64,000 nucleotides of DNA from Cedecea sp000277545. Lineage in GTDB: Bacteria > Pseudomonadota > Gammaproteobacteria > Enterobacterales > Enterobacteriaceae. Positions 11,447-17,728 of the stretch are shown piece by piece. Below the pieces are notes generated by a model. It saw only the letters and a program-made list of their open reading frames with translations. It made no database searches and was not told the DNA's origin. The translations under genes were made by a program, and so were the position numbers. Location of the stretch: the NCBI GenBank assembly GCA_050847315.1, contig CP193791.1, one strand, 5' to 3'. Numbering within the stretch: the stretch's first letter is position 1; each line of letters opens with the position of its first letter.

Positions 11447-13165
11447 ATGCGTACTAGCCAATACCTGCTCTCCACTCTGAAGGAGACACCTGCCGACGCT
11501 GAAGTAGTCAGCCACCAGCTGATGCTGCGCGCCGGGATGATCCGCAAGCTGGCCTCCGGTTTATACACCTGGCTGCCAACCGGTTTGCGCGTCCTGAAGA
11601 AAGTCGAAAACATCGTGCGTGAAGAAATGAACAACGCCGGTGCTATCGAAATGTGCATGCCGGTGGTTCAACCCGCCGACCTGTGGCAGGAGAGTGGACG
11701 TTGGGAACAATACGGCCCGGAGCTGCTGCGCTTTGTTGACCGTGGCGAACGTCCTTTCGTGCTGGGTCCAACCCACGAAGAAGTGATCACCGACCTGATT
11801 CGCAACGAACTGAGCTCCTACAAGCAGCTGCCGCTGAATCTGTTCCAGATCCAGACTAAATTCCGTGACGAAGTGCGCCCACGTTTTGGCGTAATGCGTT
11901 CCCGCGAATTCCTGATGAAAGACGCCTACTCGTTCCATACGTCTCAGGAATCCCTGCAGGAAACCTACGACAAGATGTATGAGGCTTACAGCAAGATTTT
12001 CTCCCGTATGGGTCTGGATTTCCGTGCCGTTCAGGCAGATACCGGCTCTATTGGCGGCAGCGCTTCCCATGAGTTCCAGGTACTGGCCCAAAGCGGTGAA
12101 GACGATGTAATCTTCTCTGACAGCTCAGACTATGCGGCAAACATCGAATTCGCTGAAGCTTTAGCGCCGGCAGCAGGCCGCGCAGCGCCAACCGCTGAAA
12201 TGAGCCAAATCGACACCCCGAACGCAAAAACTATCGCCGAGCTGGTTGAGCAGTTCAACCTGCCAATCGAGAAAACGGTTAAGACTCTGCTGGTGAAAGC
12301 CACCGAAGGCAGCGCTTATCCGCTGGTTGCTTTGCTGGTTCGTGGCGATCACGAGCTGAACGAAGTGAAGGCTGAGAAACTGCCGCAGGTAGCAAGTCCG
12401 CTAACATTCGCCACCGAACAAGAAATTCGCGACATCGTGAAAGCCGGTCCTGGTTCCCTGGGTCCAATCAATCTGCCTGTTCCAGTTGTGATTGACCGCA
12501 GCGTTGCGGCAATGAGTGATTTCGCCGCTGGCGCAAACATCGACGGCAAACACTTTATCGGCATTAACTGGGAACGCGATGTTGCGCTGCCAGAAGTTGC
12601 GGATATCCGTAACGTTGTGGCCGGCGATCCAAGCCCGGACGGCAAAGGCACCTTGATGATCAAGCGCGGCATCGAAGTGGGTCACATCTTCCAGTTGGGT
12701 ACCAAGTACTCTGAAGCGCTGAAAGCCGCGGTTCAGGGTGAAGATGGCCGTAACCAGACCCTGACCATGGGTTGCTATGGCATCGGTGTTACCCGCGTGG
12801 TCGCGGCTGCGATTGAACAGAACTTTGACGATCGCGGTATTCTGTGGCCGGACGCTATCGCCCCGTTCCACGTTGCGATTCTGCCAATGAACATGCACAA
12901 GTCATTCCGCGTGCAGCAGCTGGCTGAAGAGCTGTATACCACGCTGCGCGCGCAGGGCATCGACGTGCTGCTGGACGATCGTAAAGAGCGTCCAGGCGTG
13001 ATGTTTGCCGACATGGAGCTGATTGGTATTCCTCACACTATCGTTATCGGCGACCGCAATCTCGACAACGAAGAGATCGAATACAAACATCGCCGTGCCG
13101 GTGAGAAGCAGATGATCAAAACCAACGAGATCGTTGATTTCCTGGTGAAGCAGATCAAAGGCTAA
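11447..13165 (+). CDS. proS: Prolyl-tRNA synthetase
   Basis: A class II aminoacyl-tRNA synthetase of 572 residues (the bacterial ProS type) that charges tRNA-Pro in the cytosol. Motif 1 is around residue 75, motif 2 is the FRDEVRPRFGVMRSREFLMKD region near 140-160, and motif 3 includes TMGCYGIGVTRVVAA near 440. Between motifs 2 and 3 (about 225-400) is the INS domain, a YbaK-like module that hydrolyses mischarged Ala-tRNA-Pro. The C-terminal anticodon-binding domain follows (about 470-572). It is transcribed from its own promoter and ends at a terminator shared with nlpE. yaeF, which separates proS from nlpE in K-12, is absent. Confidence 0.98.
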   Translation: MRTSQYLLSTLKETPADAEVVSHQLMLRAGMIRKLASGLYTWLPTGLRVLKKVENIVREEMNNAGAIEMCMPVVQPADLWQESGRWEQYGPELLRFVDRGERPFVLGPTHEEVITDLIRNELSSYKQLPLNLFQIQTKFRDEVRPRFGVMRSREFLMKDAYSFHTSQESLQETYDKMYEAYSKIFSRMGLDFRAVQADTGSIGGSASHEFQVLAQSGEDDVIFSDSSDYAANIEFAEALAPAAGRAAPTAEMSQIDTPNAKTIAELVEQFNLPIEKTVKTLLVKATEGSAYPLVALLVRGDHELNEVKAEKLPQVASPLTFATEQEIRDIVKAGPGSLGPINLPVPVVIDRSVAAMSDFAAGANIDGKHFIGINWERDVALPEVADIRNVVAGDPSPDGKGTLMIKRGIEVGHIFQLGTKYSEALKAAVQGEDGRNQTLTMGCYGIGVTRVVAAAIEQNFDDRGILWPDAIAPFHVAILPMNMHKSFRVQQLAEELYTTLRAQGIDVLLDDRKERPGVMFADMELIGIPHTIVIGDRNLDNEEIEYKHRRAGEKQMIKTNEIVDFLVKQIKG

Positions 13166-13180
13166 TTAACCGCTGAGCAT

Positions 13181-13212
13181 AAAAAAGCCCGTCCATCTGG
13201 ACGGGCTTTTTC
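13181..13212. terminator. Bidirectional terminator between proS and nlpE
   Basis: AAAGCCCGTCC / GGACGGGCTTT stem with an ATCT loop (13184-13208) and A/T runs on both sides, between two convergent genes. Confidence 0.88.
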
Positions 13213-13215
13213 GTT

Positions 13216-13905
13216 TTAGTCGTTACACTCTTTGCCGGGCTTAAACTTCGCACCCTTATCCGCGACCAGCGCTTTTTGTAACTCCCCACTGTCTGGAGAA
13301 GCCTGCAGCGTAAAGTGCCCTTCTACCACCAGCAGGATTGGCGCGCTGTTCTTGCCGCGTGCTGCCGCATAGGCTCTTTCGAGCTCGGCATTATCCGCAA
13401 CGGCAAAGGTTTTACCGGTCGCACAGTCCTGGAATACCGCCGCGTCAGCCATGTATTTATACTTGCCTTTCATCGGCATTGGCGTTGACGGCAGCTTCGC
13501 ATCCACCGCTTTTAGCGTGTAGTTGAACTGCGAATCAATCGGATTGCCTTCACGATCCAGCATCACCAGGCTGTCGCCTTTAGGGTGGTAATACTGCTTC
13601 TCGCCTTCGCTGTCGGTTAAGACCAGTTTATCGGCAGTCCGCGCCCATTTACCGTAGCTGGCAAATGAGGCTCCTTTACCCTGGTAAGTCTGATTCATCA
13701 CCCAGGTGCCGTCCTTTTCCAGGAACAGCGAGGTTTCAATCCCTTCACAATCCGCACACGGCACTACGCCGCGATAGCTCTGCTGCATCGGTTTCAATTC
13801 CGCCGCCTGAGCCGGGATCAAAGTTTGCGTTTCCGTACGATTATTACAGCCAAATAGCGTGAACAGGCTGAGCGCTGCCAGCGCAGCCAGAAGACTCTTC
13901 TTCAT
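13216..13905 (-). CDS. nlpE: Envelope stress lipoprotein NlpE (CutF)
   Basis: An outer-membrane lipoprotein that activates the Cpx system upon surface contact, copper or lipoprotein-trafficking defects. 229 residues (E. coli 236). The signal ends in lipobox LFGC (Cys 20) followed by Asn-Asn. The N-terminal barrel contains the PCADCEG CxxC motif (near residues 50-53) proposed to sense redox or copper. The C-terminal OB-like domain (about 125-229) keeps two cysteines (DCATGK and KECND), which form a disulfide in E. coli. The last few residues are shorter than in E. coli. It is convergent with proS and lies 36 bases downstream of arfB. Confidence 0.94.
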   Translation of the reverse strand: MKKSLLAALAALSLFTLFGCNNRTETQTLIPAQAAELKPMQQSYRGVVPCADCEGIETSLFLEKDGTWVMNQTYQGKGASFASYGKWARTADKLVLTDSEGEKQYYHPKGDSLVMLDREGNPIDSQFNYTLKAVDAKLPSTPMPMKGKYKYMADAAVFQDCATGKTFAVADNAELERAYAAARGKNSAPILLVVEGHFTLQASPDSGELQKALVADKGAKFKPGKECND

Positions 13906-13941
13906 GCTTCATTCCTTATGCCGTTGTCCCAATGTTCGTCG

Positions 13942-14364
13942 CTACTCCGGATGACGACGAACTTTGCCGCGTAGTGCTTTGGTTGTCGATTTCTGCGCCT
14001 TTGAGGCCAGACGCCGCTCTTTAGAAGCCCGCGTCGGCTTTGTGGCACGGCGGCTCTTCTGCACTACGGTGAGTTCTTGTATCAATGAAACCAGGCGAGC
14101 CACCGCCGCTTCGCGGTTCATCTCCTGGCTTCGGTATTCCTGGGCTTTAATCACCACCACGCCCTCAGGCGTGATCAAATGGTGACTTACCGCCAGCAGA
14201 CGTATCTTATACGACTCCGGCAGGCTAGAGGCAGGAATATCAAAATGCAAATGAATCGCCGTTGAGGTTTTATTCACATGCTGCCCGCCCGCCCCCTGGG
14301 CACGAATCGCGGTAATCGTGACTTCATTGTCCGGGATAACGACCGTTCGCGACACGGAAATCAT
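13942..14364 (-). CDS. arfB: Alternative ribosome-rescue factor B (peptidyl-tRNA hydrolase)
   Basis: ArfB (YaeJ) rescues ribosomes stalled at the 3' end of broken mRNA by hydrolysing peptidyl-tRNA in the A site. 140 residues, as in E. coli. The catalytic GGQ loop is at residues 26-28 (RAQGAGGQHVNK), and the basic C-terminal tail (about 105-140, rich in Lys/Arg, with PTRASKERRLASKAQ) inserts into the empty mRNA channel. Its ATG overlaps the yaeQ stop (ATGA), so the two are probably translationally coupled. Cytosolic, ribosome-associated. Confidence 0.96.
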   Translation of the reverse strand: MISVSRTVVIPDNEVTITAIRAQGAGGQHVNKTSTAIHLHFDIPASSLPESYKIRLLAVSHHLITPEGVVVIKAQEYRSQEMNREAAVARLVSLIQELTVVQKSRRATKPTRASKERRLASKAQKSTTKALRGKVRRHPE

Positions 14365-14903
14365 TGTTGCAGCCAGGCCGTAAAGTGAATTTCCAGATTA
14401 TTCTCGCTGTCGGACAGCCAGATTGCGCCATCCTGAATCGTCGCCTGCAGGTTCATGGTGCGCGTACCAAACTCACTTAGCTTCGCCAGCTGTGCGTCAT
14501 CCAGATACCAGATGGACAGGTTTTTAAACTGGCTCAGGCGGGTCTGGTTTTGCTGCCACCAAATTTCCGCCGCCCGACTATTATAGGTAAACAATGCCAC
14601 CTCAGCCGACTGGCTGCAGGCTTTTTTGACCCGACGTTCTTCCGGTAACCCTAGTTCTACCCACAAATCAATGCCAAGGTGATCGTTTTTACGCCAGATT
14701 TCCGGCTCGTCTTCTGCGCTGAGGCCACGGGTAAATTCCAGACGCTCATCCGCATATTTAATCCATGCCAGCAGGCGCAGCATCATGCGCTCCTGCGTTT
14801 CCGAGGGATGACGCGCCAGCGTCAGGCTGCTGTCCAGAAACCGATTACGATCGAGATCGGCCACATTCACCGTCGCCTTATAAATTGTCGCTTTTAACGC
14901 CAT
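14361..14903 (-). CDS. yaeQ: YaeQ family protein (PD-(D/E)xK-like fold), function unclear
   Basis: 180 residues, beginning MALKATIYKATVNVADLDRN as in E. coli (181). The start at 14903 is chosen because GGAG sits 7-8 bases upstream; a GTG one codon earlier extends it by one residue. The family has a nuclease-like alpha/beta fold (PD-(D/E)xK type) and was named for suppression effects on RfaH mutants, but no firm reaction is established. Conserved segments visible here are SLTLARHPSETQERMMLRLLAW and EIWRKNDHLGIDLWVELG. It is first in a yaeQ-arfB operon and divergent from yaeP. Confidence 0.9.
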   Translation of the reverse strand: MALKATIYKATVNVADLDRNRFLDSSLTLARHPSETQERMMLRLLAWIKYADERLEFTRGLSAEDEPEIWRKNDHLGIDLWVELGLPEERRVKKACSQSAEVALFTYNSRAAEIWWQQNQTRLSQFKNLSIWYLDDAQLAKLSEFGTRTMNLQATIQDGAIWLSDSENNLEIHFTAWLQQ

Positions 14904-14986
14904 CACACTTCTCCATACACAATTGCGCGCTATTGTAGCGAAATAACACTCCTTCGGCTCTGAGTATGACGGGTATATTTGCGTGG

Positions 14987-15016
14987 CTGATATCGGTTAC
15001 ATTGCTGTGGTATAGT
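14987..15016 (+). promoter_or_regulatory. Likely yaeP-rof promoter
   Basis: CTGATA (14987-14992), an 18-base spacer, and TATAGT (15011-15016) preceded by TGG (extended -10). It predicts a transcript start near 15023, leaving an untranslated leader of about 79 bases before yaeP. Confidence 0.5.
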
Positions 15017-15028
15017 CACCTTGCTAAA

Positions 15029-15098
15029 CAGAGTTTATCTTCGTAGGCTTAGACTTGACCCCACGAGTAGGTCTGAAGTCGGGACTCTGAGAGGAGGG
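15029..15098 (+). promoter_or_regulatory. Structured RNA leader of yaeP-rof (candidate)
   Basis: An outer stem can form from CAGAGT (15029-15034) and ACTCTG (15084-15089). Nested inside is a stem GACTT (15052-15056) with AAGTC (15076-15080), extended by GACC (15057-15060) with GGTC (15070-15073). The strong ribosome-binding site GAGGAGGG begins 2 bases after the outer stem. I do not recognise a known riboswitch class. Pairings were read by eye; no folding or covariation was computed. Confidence 0.45.
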
Positions 15099-15101
15099 TA
15101 T

Positions 15102-15302
15102 GTGGAAAAGTATTGTGAATTAGTTCGGCAACGCTATGCGGAAATTGCCAGCGGCGATTTAGGCTATATTCCTGATGCCTTAGGATGCGTATTGAAGGCT
15201 CTGAACGAAGTTGCCTCCAGCGAGGCCGTATCGGAGTCGGTCAGGGAACAGGCGGCTTATGCTGCCGCGAACTTACTGGTGAGCGATTATGTCAATGAAT
15301 GA
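15102..15302 (+). CDS. yaeP: Small conserved protein YaeP (UPF0253)
   Basis: A 66-residue protein beginning (GTG)EKYCELV and ending LLVSDYVNE, the same length as E. coli YaeP and nearly identical in sequence. The GTG at 15102 is chosen because GAGGAGGG lies 4-10 bases upstream and the N-terminus matches the known family; an in-frame reading from 15021 runs through the untranslated leader. It looks helical with no signal or membrane segment. No function is established. It overlaps rof by 14 bases, so expression of the two is probably coupled. Confidence 0.9.
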   Translation: MEKYCELVRQRYAEIASGDLGYIPDALGCVLKALNEVASSEAVSESVREQAAYAAANLLVSDYVNE

Positions 15303-15549
15303 TGCGTATCAACCCATCAACTGTGATGATTATGACAATCTCGAGCTCGCCTGCCAGCATCATTTGTTACTGACGCTGGAGTTAAAAGACGGGGAGGTTT
15401 TGAAAGCCAAAGCGAGCGATCTGGTTTCTCGTAAAAACGTCGAATACCTGGTTGTCGATAACGCTGGCACTACGCGTGAGCTACGCCTCGATAAAATTAA
15501 CAGCTTTAGCCACCCCGAAATCGGCACTATCGTGGTGAGCGTCGAATAA
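15289..15549 (+). CDS. rof: Rho-binding antiterminator Rof
   Basis: Rof (YaeO) binds transcription factor Rho near its primary RNA site and inhibits termination. The protein is 86 residues from 15289 or 84 from the second ATG at 15295, the latter matching the annotated E. coli length; the sequence does not decide between them. It is a small Sm-like beta-barrel protein with the conserved NCDDYDNLELACQHHL acidic start and a SRKNVEYLVVD core. It overlaps the end of yaeP, with no room for a separate promoter, and ends at a bidirectional terminator. Confidence 0.95.
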   Translation: MSMNDAYQPINCDDYDNLELACQHHLLLTLELKDGEVLKAKASDLVSRKNVEYLVVDNAGTTRELRLDKINSFSHPEIGTIVVSVE

Positions 15550-15567
15550 ATCTGATCACCCCATCTC

Positions 15568-15606
15568 AAACAAAACGGGCAGCTATCGAGGCTGCCCGTT
15601 TTGTTT
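15568..15606. terminator. Bidirectional terminator between rof and the cytochrome c gene
   Basis: A 16-bp stem, AAACAAAACGGGCAGC (15568-15583) with GCTGCCCGTTTTGTTT (15591-15606), around a 7-base loop. The A/T ends serve as U-tracts in both directions. The TAA of the cytochrome gene (15605-15607) lies in the base of the stem. Confidence 0.88.
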
Positions 15607-15916
15607 ACGGCTTCATTGAGGCGTAGTAGGCCGCTAAATCAGAGATATCCTCGTCTGAAAGCCCGCTGACGTAAGCCTTCATGATTTCTGCCTGCCCACC
15701 GCTGCGCTCCCCTTTTTTATAAGCCTGAAGCGAATGCTCCAGATAAGCTTCGCTCTGCCCGCCAATGTTTGGGTACAGCGGCGCAGAAGCTTTCCCACTC
15801 ATGCCATGGCAGGCAACGCAGGTCATGGCCTTCGCTTCCCCGGCCTGGGGATCGCCTTTCGCCAGAGCAGGTAAACTGCAGACTATCAGCCCAAGCAGCA
15901 ATACGACTTTTTTCAT
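15605..15916 (-). CDS. Small periplasmic c-type cytochrome, coupled to tilS
   Basis: A 103-residue protein with a clear Sec signal (MKKVVLLLGLIVCSLPALA, cleavage after about residue 19) and one haem c site CVACH (33-37). The following PNIGGQ and the Met at about 79, before SDEDISDLAAYYASM, are typical of cytochrome c4/c553-like class I domains, with His 37 and Met 79 as probable haem ligands. It should therefore be exported and matured by the Ccm system and carry one electron in the periplasm. Its partners are unknown: no oxidase or dehydrogenase lies nearby. Its ATG overlaps the tilS stop (ATGA). E. coli K-12 has no gene here between tilS and rof. Confidence 0.88.
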   Translation of the reverse strand: MKKVVLLLGLIVCSLPALAKGDPQAGEAKAMTCVACHGMSGKASAPLYPNIGGQSEAYLEHSLQAYKKGERSGGQAEIMKAYVSGLSDEDISDLAAYYASMKP

Positions 15917-17220
15917 TGCTCAACTCCCTTTTGCCAGTCTATGTGCCAGCATGAATGTTCCGTAGCTTGTCCTTCACGAGTGACAAAAATACCCGGCGCA
16001 GCGATAAGTTGCTCGCCATAAAACAGCAGCGGCGTGGCGTCACGTTCCCATGGCGGAATGCGCAATTCCTGCCAGATTTTTTTCAGCGTTCGCCTTTTAT
16101 CACGGCCGACAATATGCAGCAAACCCGAAGCCTTAAAACGCAGGCTAACAATTTCGTCCTCTGCTGGCGCACGCACCGGCATTCCCTTCTCGCTGAGTAA
16201 AATCATTCCCAGCCCAGGGAGATTCATGGGGTGATAAGGTGCGGGCCATAAATAGCTTTTTTCCCGATCGATGGTCAGCAGCGGAACCCAATACAGTTCC
16301 CCCTGAAAACGCCTGATTTCATGTTCGCCCAGGCGAAGGCGAGGATTGGCATCTTCCCGACTTAAAGCGACTTCCTGCCATAAATGTTGAAGAGAAGCCC
16401 GGGACGGCATCGCAGCCCGATGCCAGGAGAGCCAGCGCCGCAGCAGGGCAAATCGCCGTGCCTCACTCATCGCCAGCATCGACTCAATATGCAGCGCGCC
16501 CTCGGGTGACATCAAGTTATCCAGCTGTTCGGCAAGCAGTTCATCAAGCAGCTGTTCCTGCTCGCCGCATAACGCAGCGCTGCGGGCAACGCTGCGGGAA
16601 AAATGGGGCCATCTTTGCTGCAGCAGAGGAACGACTCTCAGACGCAGGAAATTCCGGTCATACTTATCGTCCTGATTACTTTCGTCCTCAATCCAGCTTA
16701 GCCGGTGAACGCCAGCCCACTCCTCAAGCTGTGCCCGTGAAGTTGCCAGCAACGGGCGCAATAATAATGTGTCGCTAAAAGGCAAAATCGCAGGCATCGA
16801 CGCCAGCCCGGCCGGGCCGCTGCCGCGTTTAAGCGCCAACAGGAAGGTCTCACACTGGTCGTCCAAATGCTGTGCCGTCAGCAGCACTTCACCTGCCAAA
16901 AGCGAGTCAGAAAGCGCCTGGTAGCGGGCCGCCCTCGCTTCCCCTTCAACCCCCTGGCCGCCGGAGGGAAGCTGAACATAAGCCACTTCGAAGGGCACGT
17001 TCCACTTCTCACAAATTGCCCGGCAATGTTCCACCCAGCTGTCTGCTCTCGGGCTGAGTCCATGGTGGATATGCATTGCCCTGATATTCAGGCCAGGTTG
17101 CAGAGTATCTCGCAGGGTAACGACTTGATGCAGCAGAACCGTCGAATCCAGCCCACCGCTAAACGCCACCAGCAGTTGGCGGTGAGGATGCAGAAAAGAC
17201 TGAAGTTCGCGGCTAGTCAT
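15913..17220 (-). CDS. tilS: tRNA(Ile) lysidine synthetase
   Basis: TilS ligates lysine to C34 of the CAU-anticodon isoleucine tRNA, changing its identity from Met to Ile; it is essential in E. coli. 435 residues (E. coli 432). The N-terminal ATP-pyrophosphatase domain has the PP-loop SGGLDST at 21-27, then HHGLSPRAD and LTAQHLDDQCETFLLALKRGSGPAGL. The middle and C-terminal tRNA-binding domains follow, with GLLHIVGRDKRRTLKKIWQEL near 360-385. The ATG at 17220 has no obvious ribosome-binding site. The stop overlaps the start of the cytochrome c gene, an arrangement not present in K-12. Confidence 0.97.
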   Translation of the reverse strand: MTSRELQSFLHPHRQLLVAFSGGLDSTVLLHQVVTLRDTLQPGLNIRAMHIHHGLSPRADSWVEHCRAICEKWNVPFEVAYVQLPSGGQGVEGEARAARYQALSDSLLAGEVLLTAQHLDDQCETFLLALKRGSGPAGLASMPAILPFSDTLLLRPLLATSRAQLEEWAGVHRLSWIEDESNQDDKYDRNFLRLRVVPLLQQRWPHFSRSVARSAALCGEQEQLLDELLAEQLDNLMSPEGALHIESMLAMSEARRFALLRRWLSWHRAAMPSRASLQHLWQEVALSREDANPRLRLGEHEIRRFQGELYWVPLLTIDREKSYLWPAPYHPMNLPGLGMILLSEKGMPVRAPAEDEIVSLRFKASGLLHIVGRDKRRTLKKIWQELRIPPWERDATPLLFYGEQLIAAPGIFVTREGQATEHSCWHIDWQKGVEQ

Positions 17221-17281
17221 AGTTTGTCGTTACGAGGGGTTTGCCCGGCAAATTACCGGGCATTCGCGGCGCTGGCAAGGT

Positions 17282-17671
17282 TTACTGCTGATAAAGTTCC
17301 AGCGGCAGGCCGTCGGGATCGCTGAAGAAGGTGAAACGTTTGTTGGTATAGGGATCGATGCGGATGGGCTCGCATTTCACGCCGTGGCTTTCCAGGTGCG
17401 TAATCGCCTGGTCAATGTTTTCCACGCTGAATGCCAGGTGACGAAGCCCGCAGGCCTCCGGGCGACTTGGGCGTACTGGCGGAAACGGAAAAGAGAATAG
17501 CTCAATAACGTACTGGCCGTTTAGCGCCAGATCGCCTTTCCAGGAGTCCCGCTCTTTGCGGTAAACTTCCGCTTCCAGCGTAAACTCCAGCACATCGCAA
17601 TAGAATTGCTTACTGCGTTCGTAGTCCGACGCGATAATCGCGACGTGATGAATTTGCTTTAAACCCAGCAT
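17282..17671 (-). CDS. gloA2: VOC-family (glyoxalase-like) protein YaeR / GloA2
   Basis: A 129-residue cytosolic vicinal-oxygen-chelate protein, the same length as E. coli YaeR. It begins MLGLKQIHHVAIIASDYERS, with the first metal-binding His in HHVAI. GLRHLAFSVENID near residue 75 holds a second His, and the C-terminal FFSDPDGLPLELYQ holds the metal-binding Glu. These fit a metal-dependent lyase or dioxygenase fold; the substrate is not established. GGAG is well placed before the ATG. It lies between ldcC and tilS and could be co-transcribed with tilS (61-base gap with a small GC hairpin, 17243-17261). Confidence 0.9.
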   Translation of the reverse strand: MLGLKQIHHVAIIASDYERSKQFYCDVLEFTLEAEVYRKERDSWKGDLALNGQYVIELFSFPFPPVRPSRPEACGLRHLAFSVENIDQAITHLESHGVKCEPIRIDPYTNKRFTFFSDPDGLPLELYQQ

Positions 17672-17728
17672 AAAATCTCCTTAGTCACTTCAGGCAAGGT
17701 AATCATCGCTTCCCTGCAAAGCAAGCGC

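Noticed and set aside
17243..17261. GCCCGG/CCGGGC hairpin between yaeR and tilS as a terminator
   Set aside because: Short stem without a T run; probably does not stop transcription.
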